Shown: positions 26,475-34,588 of the stretch, in pieces
Layout: the number at the start of each line of letters is the position of its first letter
How positions within the stretch are numbered: position 1 is the stretch's first letter
Source: Bilophila wadsworthia ATCC 49260
Lineage (GTDB): Bacteria > Desulfobacterota > Desulfovibrionia > Desulfovibrionales > Desulfovibrionaceae
Assembly: GCF_000701705.1 (NCBI RefSeq)
Contig: NZ_JNJP01000032.1
Span: 1-42,411 of the forward strand
Reading direction: 5' to 3'
Length of the DNA stretch: 42,411 bases
Program-made: the position numbers and the translations under genes
The notes under the pieces: model-generated
Seen by the model: only the letters and a program-made list of their open reading frames with translations
What the model was told of the DNA's origin: nothing
Databases searched by the model: none

Positions 26475-27507
26475 GGTGTTGTTTCCTCTTCCATTCCTGA
26501 TATTTCTTCTCGAAGTTGTCGATCTTCATGCCGAAATCGAGTCCCATGCTTTCGAGCACGGCCTTGATTTCGTCAAGGGACTTCTTCCCAAAGTTCTTCG
26601 TCTTCAGCATTTCGGCTTCGGGCCGCTGCACCAGCTCGCCGACAGTGGCGATATTGGCGCTGCGCAGACAGTTGGTCGCCCGCACGGACAGCTCCAGCTC
26701 ATCGATCCCCTTGAAGAGGTTATCGTTGATGTCGGCGCTGCCGCCGCCTTCCCCTCCGCTTTCGCCGGAGATGCGTTCATCAAAGCTGATGAAGACCGAA
26801 ATCTGATCCTTAATAATCTTGGCGCTATACGCAATAGCGTCTTCGGGAAGAACGGAACCGTCGGTCCACACTTCAAGAATCAGCTTGTCGTAGTTGGTCA
26901 TCTGGCCCACGCGGGCCTGTTCCACGGTATACGCCACCTTACGCACGGGAGAGAAGCTTGCGTCCAGCTTGATAAGCCCGATCGTGTCCGGAAGACCTTC
27001 GTGCATATCAGCGGGCACATAGCCCTTGCCCATGCGCACCTCGAACTCCATGCTGAGCTCCATGTCTTCGGTGAGGGTCGCGATGTGCAGTTCCGGGTTC
27101 AAGACTTCCACATTGGCGTTGGTCATGATATCCGCGGCTGTCACCGGGCCTTTCTTCGACACGGAAAGCGTCAGATGCTGGGGCTCGTCAGTCGTCATAC
27201 CCAAGCGAACCTGTTTGATATTCAGGATAACATCCGTAATATCTTCCAGCACTCCGGGGATGGTGGTAAACTCATGCTGCACGCCGGAGATCTTCACAGC
27301 CACGAAGGCTGCGCCCTGAAGGGACGAAAGCAGTACCCGACGCAAGGCATTGCCGATGGTGACCCCATACCCGCGTTCGAGAGGTTCGTAGGTGAACTTC
27401 CCGTACATGGTATCGTTGGGATCGCTGTCGCACACAATCTGTTCCGGCCGAACGAGTTTGGCCCAGTTGCGTGAATTGATAAGCCTGTTGCCTTGTCTGA
27501 AGAGCAT
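26464..27507 (-). CDS. rpoA: RNA polymerase alpha subunit
   Basis: A 347-aa subunit that starts RNA polymerase assembly and contacts UP elements and activators. The N-terminal domain has GYGVTIGNALRRVLLSSL (beta-binding and dimer interface) and RKVAYTVEQARVGQ. A Gly/Ser-rich linker (GESGGEGGGS, about 252) leads to the C-terminal domain with LSVRATNCLRSANI and KNFGKKSLDEIK. The start at 27507 has only a GGGGG stretch upstream. It lies 12 bp after rpsD and overlaps rplQ, the classical alpha-operon order. Confidence 0.98.
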   Translation of the reverse strand: MLFRQGNRLINSRNWAKLVRPEQIVCDSDPNDTMYGKFTYEPLERGYGVTIGNALRRVLLSSLQGAAFVAVKISGVQHEFTTIPGVLEDITDVILNIKQVRLGMTTDEPQHLTLSVSKKGPVTAADIMTNANVEVLNPELHIATLTEDMELSMEFEVRMGKGYVPADMHEGLPDTIGLIKLDASFSPVRKVAYTVEQARVGQMTNYDKLILEVWTDGSVLPEDAIAYSAKIIKDQISVFISFDERISGESGGEGGGSADINDNLFKGIDELELSVRATNCLRSANIATVGELVQRPEAEMLKTKNFGKKSLDEIKAVLESMGLDFGMKIDNFEKKYQEWKRKQHHEA

Positions 27508-27519
27508 GTAAGCCCCCGC

Positions 27520-28146
27520 TTATTTGGAGTAGAGCTCGACGATGAGGTGCTCGTTGATGGGGAACTGAATGTCGTCGCGCTGCGGCAGTGCTTTCACAAT
27601 ACCCTTGAAGTTGGGAGCGTCCACTTCCAGCCAGGAGGGGCAGCCACGACGGGCCACGGCTTCCTGAGCTTCGGCGAGAACAGGGATGGTTCTGCTCTTT
27701 TCGGGAACTTCAACGCTGTCGCCAACCTTCACCTGAAGGGAAGGGATGGTGACCTTATGACCGTTCAGCGTAAAGACGCCGTGGCGGACCAACTGACGGG
27801 CCTGAGTCCGGGAGTTGGCGAAGCCGAGGCGGTACACGACGTTGTCCAGACGGCGTTCGAGGAAAGCGAGCAGATTCGCGCCGGTCACGCCCTTCGCCAT
27901 ATCGGCGTGGACGAAGTAACCGTGGAACTGCTTTTCCAGAACGCCATAAACGCGACGCACCTTCTGCTTTTCACGCAGCTGGACGGCGTAGTCGCTCAGT
28001 TTTTTACGGGCGCGGCCATGCTGACCGGGCGCGTAGGGGCGGCGGTCAAAGGCGCACTTGTCGGTGAAGCAACGGTCGCCCTTCAACAAGAGCTTCGTGC
28101 CTTCACGACGGCACAAACGACATTTGGCATCATTATATTTGGCCAA
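27520..28146 (-). CDS. rpsD: 30S ribosomal protein S4, zinc-binding form, TTG start
   Basis: A 208-aa primary 16S-binding protein that nucleates the 30S body. Four cysteines at residues 9, 12, 26 and 31 (CRLC and CFTDKC) form the zinc site of the C+ type; the S4 domain (RRLDNVVYRLGF) follows. The start is TTG at 28146, supported by AGGAGG 8 nt upstream and by AKYNDAKCRLC starting at once. A rare start codon may keep the level down, since S4 represses its own operon in several bacteria. It is 12 bp before rpoA. Confidence 0.97.
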   Translation of the reverse strand: MAKYNDAKCRLCRREGTKLLLKGDRCFTDKCAFDRRPYAPGQHGRARKKLSDYAVQLREKQKVRRVYGVLEKQFHGYFVHADMAKGVTGANLLAFLERRLDNVVYRLGFANSRTQARQLVRHGVFTLNGHKVTIPSLQVKVGDSVEVPEKSRTIPVLAEAQEAVARRGCPSWLEVDAPNFKGIVKALPQRDDIQFPINEHLIVELYSK

Positions 28147-28170
28147 GGCGGTGTCCTCCTGTGAGCGCGA

Positions 28171-28560
28171 CTAGACGCGACGCCGTTTCGGCGGGCGGCA
28201 GCCGTTGTGGGGAATGGGGGTAACGTCACGAATGAAGGCAACCTTGAAACCGGCGGCGTTGATCGCGCGCATGGCGGCTTCACGACCGGAACCCGGTCCC
28301 TTCACGTAGATACCCACAGTGCGCATGCCGTTGTCCTGAGCCTTGCGGGCGGCCTGTTCGGCAGCAACCTGCGCGGCAAAGGGCGTGGACTTACGGGAAC
28401 CCTTGAACCCGCTCTGTCCGGCACTCGCCCAGCTCACGGTGTTTCCGCGAGTATCGGTAAAAGTGATGATAGTATTATTGAACGAGGCCTGGATGTGAGC
28501 CACACCAAGGGGCACGTTCTTCTTTTCTCTTTTCTTGGCAACGCGTTTTGGTCTAGCCAT
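28171..28560 (-). CDS. rpsK: 30S ribosomal protein S11
   Basis: A 129-aa protein of the 30S platform that contacts mRNA near the E site. It starts MARPKRVAKK and has HIQASFNNTIITFTDTRGN and the C-terminal GCRPPKRRRV. The ATG at 28560 is preferred to an upstream in-frame start because GGAAG lies 6 nt before it. That ribosome-binding site sits in the 3' strand of the stem described at 28566-28635, so its access may be regulated. It is 24 bp before rpsD. Confidence 0.97.
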   Translation of the reverse strand: MARPKRVAKKREKKNVPLGVAHIQASFNNTIITFTDTRGNTVSWASAGQSGFKGSRKSTPFAAQVAAEQAARKAQDNGMRTVGIYVKGPGSGREAAMRAINAAGFKVAFIRDVTPIPHNGCRPPKRRRV

Positions 28561-28565
28561 GATTT

Positions 28566-28635
28566 GCTTCCGTAACCGGGCGTATCCGGTCGTATCAGTG
28601 AACGTTTCGCACAATCAGCCCGCCGAAACGGAAGC
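28566..28635 (-). promoter_or_regulatory. Structured spacer before rpsK: candidate ribosomal-protein leader
   Basis: The rpsM-rpsK gap is 96 nt, much longer than most in this array. On the minus strand GCTTCCGT (28635-28628) pairs with ACGGAAGC (28573-28566), enclosing TTTCG/CGAAA (28628-28624 with 28609-28605) and ACCGG/CCGGT (28590-28586 with 28579-28575). The result is a three-way junction whose closing stem contains the GGAAG ribosome-binding site of rpsK. S4 is the known repressor of alpha operons, but its participation here is inference. Confidence 0.5.
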
Positions 28636-28656
28636 TGGTCATGCCGGAAGGTTCCT

Positions 28657-29025
28657 TTACTTCTTCTTACCTACAGCACCACGGCGGGGACCCTTACGGG
28701 TACGGGCGTTGGTGTGGGTACGCTGTCCATGAACGGGCAGGCCCTTGCGGTGACGCAGGCCACGGTAGCAACCGATGTCCATGAGACGCTTGATGTTCAT
28801 AGAAATTTCGCGGCGCAGGTCGCCTTCCACCTTGTAGCTCTGTTCGAGTTCCTTACGGACTTCGTTCAGTTCTTCAGCGGTGAGATCATCGATGCCGCGA
28901 GTCCAGTTGACGCCCGAAGCGTCAAGAATTTTCAAGGCCGTTACACGGCCGATGCCGTAGATGTAAGTCAACGCGATGTCCGCGCGCTTGCCTCTGGGCA
29001 GGTCAACACCAGCTATTCTGGCCAC
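28657..29025 (-). CDS. rpsM: 30S ribosomal protein S13, GTG start
   Basis: A 122-aa head protein that contacts the P-site tRNA and the B1 bridge. It begins ARIAGVDLPRGKRADIALTY and ends in the basic tail HTNARTRKGPRRG. The start is GTG at 29025 with AGGAG 8 nt upstream. It is 17 bp after rpmJ and is followed by the 96-nt structured spacer. Confidence 0.97.
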   Translation of the reverse strand: MARIAGVDLPRGKRADIALTYIYGIGRVTALKILDASGVNWTRGIDDLTAEELNEVRKELEQSYKVEGDLRREISMNIKRLMDIGCYRGLRHRKGLPVHGQRTHTNARTRKGPRRGAVGKKK

Positions 29026-29042
29026 AGTCTTTCTCCTGAAGG

Positions 29043-29156
29043 CTAGCCCTGGCGCTGCTTGTGCCGGGGATTTTCGCAGATAACCCTGAGTACGCCCTTA
29101 CGCCGGATGACTTTGCACTTCGGGCAAATCTTTTTTACGGATGGCCTGACTTTCAT
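29043..29156 (-). CDS. rpmJ: 50S ribosomal protein L36, zinc-binding form
   Basis: A 37-aa protein, the smallest of the 50S subunit. Cys11, Cys14, Cys27 and His32 (CPKC and CENPRH) form the zinc ribbon, so it is the C+ type. The start at 29156 gives [14 protein letters not shown], the family opening; the frame is open further upstream but not protein-like there. GGAG lies about 9 nt before the ATG. It comes after the 102-nt gap following map, in the place where infA often lies. Confidence 0.96.
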
Positions 29157-29175
29157 GACAAGTCTCTCCACAGGT

Positions 29176-29205
29176 TTCCTCGGCAGCACAAAAATACTGC
29201 CGGAA
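29176..29205 (-). other. Stem-loop in the map-rpmJ spacer
   Basis: CGGCAG (29181-29186) pairs with CTGCCG (29197-29202), extended by TTC/GAA past a 2-nt bulge. On the minus strand the loop is TATTTTTGTG. Placed 20-50 nt upstream of rpmJ, it could be an attenuator, a processing site or a leader element. Confidence 0.4.
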
Positions 29206-29211
29206 CAGGAA

Positions 29212-29240
29212 GCCTTAGCTCTTTTTTTACATGCTGTCAA
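29212..29240 (-). promoter_or_regulatory. Candidate internal promoter before rpmJ
   Basis: Minus strand: perfect TTGACA (29240-29235), 17-nt spacer, weak TAAGGC (29217-29212), in the 102-bp gap between map and rpmJ. The -35 matches the strong promoters of this window; the -10 is poor. Confidence 0.4.
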
Positions 29241-29258
29241 TGCACGACATGGTTTTCT

Positions 29259-30026
29259 TCAAGGAAGGTCCAGTATCTGGGGTCCACCCGGAAGGATAGC
29301 CACACAATGCTCAAAATGGGCGGCGAGACTCCTGTCTCGGGTCACCGCCGACCACTTGTCGTCCAGAATCTCCACTTCCGGTGTTCCCACCGTGATCATG
29401 GGCTCAATACACAGCACCATGCCGGTCTTGAGCGGCAACGCCGGTTTCGTGGTCACAACGTAGTTGGGAACTTCGGGTTTTTCGTGCAACGTCGAACCGA
29501 TGCCGTGCCCAACAAACCGTCTTACCACATGGAACCCGGCACCTTCGGCGTGTTTTTGCACAGCGCCAGCGATGTCGTTGAGTTCATTACCGGATCTCGC
29601 TTCGGCCACAGCCAGGGCGAGACTTTCTTCCGTCACCCGCAGCAAGCGGGCCGCCTCGGGGGAAACATCCCCCACGGCGAAGGTACGGGCCGCGTCCCCA
29701 TAGAACCCTTCATATACGGTCCCCACGTCAAAGCTGACAATGTCGCCTTCTTTGAGGATGACGTCTTCGGAAGGGAACCCGTGCACGATGACTTCATTCA
29801 CCGAGCAGCACAGGCCGTACGGAAAACCGTACATGCCCTGAAACGCGGGCTTCACCTTGAATTCGCGACACATGTTCTGGACGATCTCTTCGAAGTGCAT
29901 GGTCGGGAGGCCGGGGCGAACCTGCCTGCCCAACTCGTCCAAAATCATCGCGACCATTCTATTCGCTTCGCGCAGAAGGCCTATTTCCCTCTCATTTTTG
30001 AGGAAAACGCCGCGGTACTTCTTCAC
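29259..30026 (-). CDS. map: Methionine aminopeptidase, type I
   Basis: A 255-aa metal-dependent enzyme that removes the N-terminal Met from nascent proteins. The ligands are in place: two Asp in SFDVGTVYEGFYGDAARTF, His in RFVGHGIG, Glu in CIEPM and Glu in AHFEHC. It starts with GTG at 30026, only 2 bp after the secY stop, so its translation is coupled to secY. Having map between secY and rpmJ is common; adk, which often comes between secY and map, is missing. A 102-nt spacer follows. Confidence 0.96.
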   Translation of the reverse strand: MKKYRGVFLKNEREIGLLREANRMVAMILDELGRQVRPGLPTMHFEEIVQNMCREFKVKPAFQGMYGFPYGLCCSVNEVIVHGFPSEDVILKEGDIVSFDVGTVYEGFYGDAARTFAVGDVSPEAARLLRVTEESLALAVAEARSGNELNDIAGAVQKHAEGAGFHVVRRFVGHGIGSTLHEKPEVPNYVVTTKPALPLKTGMVLCIEPMITVGTPEVEILDDKWSAVTRDRSLAAHFEHCVAILPGGPQILDLP

Positions 30027-30028
30027 GA

Positions 30029-31342
30029 TCAGCTCCGCCCCTTAATCCGGGTCTTGCCCATCAGCCCTTCATACTGGCGCGAGATGAGATGAGACTCGAT
30101 CTGCGACATGAAGTCCATTGCGACACCCACAAGGATGAGGATACTCGTACCGCCGAAATAGAACGGCACGTTGAACTCCGCAATGAGGAGCATGGGAAGC
30201 ACTGAAATAACCGAGATATACACGCCACCCCAAAGGGTCAGGCGAGAAAGGACAGCGTCCAGATATTCCTGCGTCTTTTCACCGGGGCGAATGCCGGGGA
30301 TGAAGCCGCCAGCCTTCTTCAGGTTCTCGGCCACATCCTTCGGATCGAAGATGATGGCCGTATAGAAGAAGCAGAAGAAGAAAATCAGGGCGATGAAGAT
30401 CACATTATACAGAATGGAAGAAGGCGTAAACCACGAAGCCGCCGTTTTCAGCCAATCCGCGATGTCGAAGTTCGCCATCGTGGCCGGGAACAGCAACAAG
30501 CTCGACGCGAAAATGGGCGGGATAACCCCGGCCGTATTCACGCGCAGCGGCAAGTGCGTGGACTGGCCGCCATACATCTTCCGCCCAACCTGGCGCTTGG
30601 CGTACTGGATGGGAATGCGCCGCTGGGCACGTTCCATGAAGACGACGCCAATGAGCACCGCAACCATCAAAATCACGAGGGCAAGAGCGATGAACAGGCT
30701 CATGTCGCCCAGCTTGATGAGCTGGAAGGACTTCACCAGAGCACCGGGAATGCCCACAACGATACCTGAAAAGATAATCAGGGAAATACCGTTGCCAATA
30801 CCCTTTTCCGTAATCTGTTCGCCGAGCCACATGATGAGCACGGTACCAGCGGTCAGGGTCAGCATGGTCATGATGCGGAAGGTCCAGCCCGGTTCGAGGA
30901 CGACGGGAACGCCGCCGGGGCTGTACATGGTTTCAAGGCCCACGGCGATGCCGAAGCCTTGAATGATGGTGATAAGAACCGTGCTGTAGCGCGTGTACTG
31001 GGTGATTTTACGGCGACCTGCCGCACCCTCTTCCTTGGCCATGCGCTTCAGCTCGGGGCTGACCACCTGCAGGAGTTGAAGGATGATTGAGGCCGAAATG
31101 TACGGCATGATACCGAGGGCGAACACGGAAACGTTCCGCAGGCCGCCGCCGGAAAACATGTCGAACAGACCAAACAGGGTGCCTGCCACGCTTTCAAAGA
31201 AGTGGGCGAGGGCCCCCCCGTCGACGCCCGGAACCGGGATATGCACCCCGATCCGGTACGCGCAGAGAAGGCCCAGCGTCCAGAGCAGCTTTGTACGCAG
31301 TTCAGGCGAACGGGCAAGGTTATCCGCACCACCAAGAGCCAC
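30029..31342 (-). CDS. secY: Protein translocase subunit SecY, GTG start
   Basis: A 437-aa ten-helix channel protein of the inner membrane through which SecA and ribosomes push proteins. It opens ALGGADNLARSPELRTKLLW, has the plug region (VAGTLFGLFDMFSGG) after helix 1, IMPYISASIILQLL in helix 2 and the cytoplasmic loop IQYAKRQVG later. The start is GTG at 31342, 7 bp after rplO; AGGTGA lies before it. SecE and SecG are outside the window. Confidence 0.97.
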   Translation of the reverse strand: MALGGADNLARSPELRTKLLWTLGLLCAYRIGVHIPVPGVDGGALAHFFESVAGTLFGLFDMFSGGGLRNVSVFALGIMPYISASIILQLLQVVSPELKRMAKEEGAAGRRKITQYTRYSTVLITIIQGFGIAVGLETMYSPGGVPVVLEPGWTFRIMTMLTLTAGTVLIMWLGEQITEKGIGNGISLIIFSGIVVGIPGALVKSFQLIKLGDMSLFIALALVILMVAVLIGVVFMERAQRRIPIQYAKRQVGRKMYGGQSTHLPLRVNTAGVIPPIFASSLLLFPATMANFDIADWLKTAASWFTPSSILYNVIFIALIFFFCFFYTAIIFDPKDVAENLKKAGGFIPGIRPGEKTQEYLDAVLSRLTLWGGVYISVISVLPMLLIAEFNVPFYFGGTSILILVGVAMDFMSQIESHLISRQYEGLMGKTRIKGRS

Positions 31343-31349
31343 GAGTCAC

Positions 31350-31805
31350 CTACCCTTCCACTTCCAGTTCTTTGACTTCACCGCCAGCGGCGCGGATCTT
31401 ATCCGCAGCGGACTGGCTGAACTTATGCGCTTCCACCTTGATGGCGGCGGAGAGTTCCCCTTCGCCCAGGATTTTCACCGGAGCGCCGAAGGGGCAGAGG
31501 CCGCGATCGTAGATGTCATCAAGGGAGATTTCGCTCTTGCCTTCAAAGGCGGCCACGAGGCGAGCGATATTGATCACTTCGTATTCGACCTTGAAGAGAT
31601 AGTTCTTGAAACCACGCTTGGGCAGACGACGCTGAAGGGGCATCTGGCCGCCTTCAAAGCCGGGGCGGACACCGCCGCCAGAGCGGGCGTTCTGACCCTT
31701 GTTACCCTTGCCGGACGTACATCCCAAGCCGGAACCGGAACCACGGCCCACGCGCTTGCGGGACTTGCGATCTTCCGCGAAGGGATAGAGTTCGTTCAGA
31801 TTCAT
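31350..31805 (-). CDS. rplO: 50S ribosomal protein L15
   Basis: A 151-aa late-assembly protein of the 50S subunit. The glycine-rich N-terminal extension (KRVGRGSGSGLGCTSGKGNKG) and RRLPKRGFKN are typical. Its start overlaps the end of rpmD by 4 bp (ATGA), giving translational coupling. It is 7 bp before secY, the spc-operon order. Confidence 0.97.
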   Translation of the reverse strand: MNLNELYPFAEDRKSRKRVGRGSGSGLGCTSGKGNKGQNARSGGGVRPGFEGGQMPLQRRLPKRGFKNYLFKVEYEVINIARLVAAFEGKSEISLDDIYDRGLCPFGAPVKILGEGELSAAIKVEAHKFSQSAADKIRAAGGEVKELEVEG

Positions 31806-31984
31806 GCTTTGGTAACCTCAACAACCAGGTGGGACACCTTGGCGATCATGCCGCGGACGGCAGGGTTATCCGGGAAGGTCTTAACCATTTCGCGGCGGCG
31901 CAGCCCGAGCGCGTCCAGAGTCTTCTTCTGGTTGGGCGTGCAGCCGATACGGCTCTTAGCGAGTTTGATCGTAATTTCAGACAT
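31802..31984 (-). CDS. rpmD: 50S ribosomal protein L30
   Basis: A 60-aa protein with the family pattern ITIKLAKSRIGCTPNQKKTL and GLRRREMVKT. It is one of the short bacterial L30 forms. It lies 5 bp after rpsE and overlaps rplO by 4 bp. Confidence 0.96.
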   Translation of the reverse strand: MSEITIKLAKSRIGCTPNQKKTLDALGLRRREMVKTFPDNPAVRGMIAKVSHLVVEVTKA

Positions 31985-31989
31985 GGCGC

Positions 31990-32481
31990 TTACTTCCTGG
32001 GGGCTTCCAGTTTCATGCCGCGGATTTCGCTCACGGCGTCCGCGCTGCGCAGGGCAGCGAGGCCGGCCATGGTGGCCCGCAGCACGTTGTGGGGGTTGTT
32101 GGTCCCGATGGCCTTCGCAAGCACATCGTTCACCCCGGCCGCTTCCATGACAGCACGCACGGCGCCACCGGCGATGATGCCGGTACCGCGGGAGGCGGGC
32201 TTGAGCATGACGCGACCAGCGCCGAACTCGCCAAGGATTTCATAGGGAAGGGTCCCTTCGATCAGGGGCACCTTCACCATGTTCTTGCGAGCGTGTTCAG
32301 TGGCCTTGCGCAGGGCTTCAGGGACTTCCTGAGCCTTGCCGAGGCCGAATCCTACGTTCCCGTTACCATCGCCAACGACCATCAGGGCGCTGAAGCTGAA
32401 GCGACGACCGCCTTTCACGACTTTGGCAACCCGGTTCAGGGAGACGATCTTCTCGATGAAACCCAGTTCATTCTGTTCCAT
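31990..32481 (-). CDS. rpsE: 30S ribosomal protein S5
   Basis: A 163-aa protein of the 30S shoulder that affects decoding accuracy and mRNA unwinding. The dsRNA-binding-like N-terminal domain includes VVKGGRRFSFSALMVVGDGNG with GFGLGKAQEVPEA, and the C-terminal domain includes ASRGTGIIAGGAVRAVMEAAG. It is 21 bp after rplR. Confidence 0.97.
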   Translation of the reverse strand: MEQNELGFIEKIVSLNRVAKVVKGGRRFSFSALMVVGDGNGNVGFGLGKAQEVPEALRKATEHARKNMVKVPLIEGTLPYEILGEFGAGRVMLKPASRGTGIIAGGAVRAVMEAAGVNDVLAKAIGTNNPHNVLRATMAGLAALRSADAVSEIRGMKLEAPRK

Positions 32482-32502
32482 GACAGTGCTATCCTCTCCG
32501 GG

Positions 32503-32865
32503 TTAGAACTCGAGGCCGCCTTCGCGGGCGCCATCGGCCACGGCCTTGATCTTGCCGTGGTAGAGATATCCGTTACGGTCGAAGACCACCTTTTCGATGC
32601 TCTTCTCCTTGGCCAGACGGGCAATTTCCTTACCTACCGCTTCAGCGCCAGCCTTGTTGCAGCTGACCTTTTCCCCGCCCTTGGAGAGAACCAGGGTGGA
32701 GGTGGCGGCAAGCGTGGCGCCGGTGAGGTCGTCCACGACCTGCGCATACATGTGCAGGTTGGAGCGGAAGATCACCAGGCGAGGCCGTTCGGCCGTACCG
32801 GAAATCTTTTTGCGGATGCGGATCTTTCTGCGCTGTCTGGCTTCATTCTTGGTCATAGTGCTCAT
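32503..32865 (-). CDS. rplR: 50S ribosomal protein L18
   Basis: A 120-aa protein that binds 5S rRNA with L5. Family blocks are RPRLVIFRSNLHMYAQVVDD and the C-terminal FDRNGYLYHGKIKAVADGAREGG. Two in-frame ATGs (32865 and 32856) are possible starts; GGGG before the first favours it weakly. It is 12 bp after rplF. Confidence 0.96.
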   Translation of the reverse strand: MSTMTKNEARQRRKIRIRKKISGTAERPRLVIFRSNLHMYAQVVDDLTGATLAATSTLVLSKGGEKVSCNKAGAEAVGKEIARLAKEKSIEKVVFDRNGYLYHGKIKAVADGAREGGLEF

Positions 32866-32877
32866 AGCGCGCCCCGA

Positions 32878-33420
32878 TTATTTACCCTTGCCGCCGGACT
32901 TACCGGCCTTGCGCAGGATGGTTTCGGTTTCGTACTTGATGCCCTTGCCCTTATAGGGTTCAGGCTTGCGGATGCGGCGAATGCGAGCGGCCATTTCGCC
33001 CACGAGGACCTTGTCAGCGCCCATGATGGTGAGCTTCTGACCTTCGACCTTCGCGGACAGTCCAGCAGGCAGTTCCACGAGAACAGGGTGGGAGAAGCCC
33101 ACCTGAAGTTCTATCACATTACCTTTCACAGCAACACGGTAACCGACGCCGATGACTTCGAGGGTCTTGGAGAACCCTTTGGTCACGCCCTCGATGCAGT
33201 TGGCAAGGAGGGTGCGGCGCAGGCCGTGCTGAGCGCGGGATTCGCGCGTCTCGGCCTTGCGGGTCAGCGTGATGTGGCCGTCGGCCACTTCATAGGAAAG
33301 AAGGTCGCACACCGGGGTGGTAAGCGCAGCCTTCGCTCCCTTCACTTCAACGACATCAGCCCCAACCTTCACCTCGACACCGGAGGGAATGGCGATGGGC
33401 AGTTTTCCGATTCTCGACAT
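32878..33420 (-). CDS. rplF: 50S ribosomal protein L6
   Basis: A 180-aa protein beside the factor-binding site, made of two similar domains. It starts SRIGKLPIAIPSGVEVKV and has the diagnostic RIRRIRKPEPYKGKGIKY near the C terminus. It is 11 bp after rpsH. Confidence 0.97.
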   Translation of the reverse strand: MSRIGKLPIAIPSGVEVKVGADVVEVKGAKAALTTPVCDLLSYEVADGHITLTRKAETRESRAQHGLRRTLLANCIEGVTKGFSKTLEVIGVGYRVAVKGNVIELQVGFSHPVLVELPAGLSAKVEGQKLTIMGADKVLVGEMAARIRRIRKPEPYKGKGIKYETETILRKAGKSGGKGK

Positions 33421-33431
33421 GCTACACCCGC

Positions 33432-33812
33432 CTACCAGATTTCACACAAAAGTTCGCCGCCCACCTTCATCTGGTGAGCCTTGTCGCCAGCGAGCACCCC
33501 GTGCGAAGTGGACAGGATGCAGATGCCGAGGCCGTTCTGCACGCGGGGGATTTCGTGGGCGCCCACATACACCCGGCGACCGGGCTTGCTCATCCGCTTC
33601 AGACCTTCAATGGCGGGTTTGCCCTTGAAGTACTTCAACTGGATGTTGATGTTGCGGTCTTCCACGGTTACGTCATCGACGTACCCTTCCTGCTTGAGGA
33701 TGGCAGCAATGGCTTCCTTCATCTTCGAGCTCGGCACACTCACTTCCTTGTGCAGGGCCAAGTGCGCGTTGCGGATACGCGTCAGCATATCTGCAATAGG
33801 ATCAGTCATCAT
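33432..33812 (-). CDS. rpsH: 30S ribosomal protein S8
   Basis: A 126-aa primary binder of 16S helix 21, and the translational repressor of the spc operon in E. coli. It has TDPIADMLTRIRNA at the start and GLGICILSTSHGVLAGDKAH near the end. AAGGAG lies about 8 nt before the first of two ATGs (33812). A 28-nt gap separates it from rpsN. Confidence 0.97.
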   Translation of the reverse strand: MMTDPIADMLTRIRNAHLALHKEVSVPSSKMKEAIAAILKQEGYVDDVTVEDRNINIQLKYFKGKPAIEGLKRMSKPGRRVYVGAHEIPRVQNGLGICILSTSHGVLAGDKAHQMKVGGELLCEIW

Positions 33813-33840
33813 CGAATGGTCTCCTTATACCCTTTCACGG

Positions 33841-34026
33841 TTACCAGCTGGACTTGCGAACGCCGGGAAGATCCCCGCGGAGGGCCATATTGCGGAAGCA
33901 GATACGGCACAGTCCAAACTTACGCATGTAAGCGTGGGGTCTGCCGCAGATGGGGCAGCGGTTGTAGGCGCGGCTGGAAAACTTGGGTTTCCGGGCGGCC
34001 TTTACTTCAAGAGAAGTACGCGACAC
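33841..34026 (-). CDS. rpsN: 30S ribosomal protein S14, type Z (zinc), GTG start
   Basis: A 61-aa short form of S14 with two CxxC pairs (CPIC and CRIC) that bind zinc in the 30S head. The ending RGDLPGVRKSSW is typical. The start is GTG at 34026, with AAGGAG 8 nt upstream. It is 12 bp after rplE. The long zinc-free form is not encoded here. Confidence 0.97.
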   Translation of the reverse strand: MSRTSLEVKAARKPKFSSRAYNRCPICGRPHAYMRKFGLCRICFRNMALRGDLPGVRKSSW

Positions 34027-34038
34027 TATCCTAACTCC

Positions 34039-34578
34039 TTACTTTCTGAAAGGCATGCCCAGCTGCTCGAGCAGGAACTTGCCTTCCTTGTCCGTGGTGG
34101 CGGTGGTCACGATGGTAATATTCATGCCCTTCGGGTTTTCGATGCGGTCGGCTTCCATTTCAGGGAAGATCGCATGTTCCTTGATCCCGAGGGTGAAGTT
34201 GCCACGGCCGTCGAAGCCACGATCCGGGATGCCGCGGAAGTCGCGCACGCGGGGCAGAGCGAAGTTCATGAGCTTGTCCAGGAAGTCCCACATGCGTTCC
34301 TTGCGGAGCGTCACGCGGCAACCGATGGGCATGCCTTCACGCAGCTTGAACGCGGCGATGGACTTCTTGGCGCGGGTCATCACGGCCTTCTGTCCGGCAA
34401 TGACGGACAGTTCGTTCATGGCCTCTTCCATCAGCTTGTTGTTCTGGCTGGCAGAACCGAGGCCGATGTTCAGCGAAATTTTGACAATCCCGGGAATCTG
34501 CATGGGAGAGCTGTACGCAAACTCCTTCTGCAATACCGGGACCACTTTCTCGCGGTAAACGTTTTCAAGACGGGTCAT
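34039..34578 (-). CDS. rplE: 50S ribosomal protein L5
   Basis: A 179-aa protein binding 5S rRNA and touching the P-site tRNA. It has YSSPMQIPGIVKISLNIGLG near the start and RVRDFRGIPDRGFDGRGNFTLG later, both family marks. It is 10 bp after rplX. Confidence 0.98.
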   Translation of the reverse strand: MTRLENVYREKVVPVLQKEFAYSSPMQIPGIVKISLNIGLGSASQNNKLMEEAMNELSVIAGQKAVMTRAKKSIAAFKLREGMPIGCRVTLRKERMWDFLDKLMNFALPRVRDFRGIPDRGFDGRGNFTLGIKEHAIFPEMEADRIENPKGMNITIVTTATTDKEGKFLLEQLGMPFRK

Positions 34579-34588
34579 GGTGGTTCAC

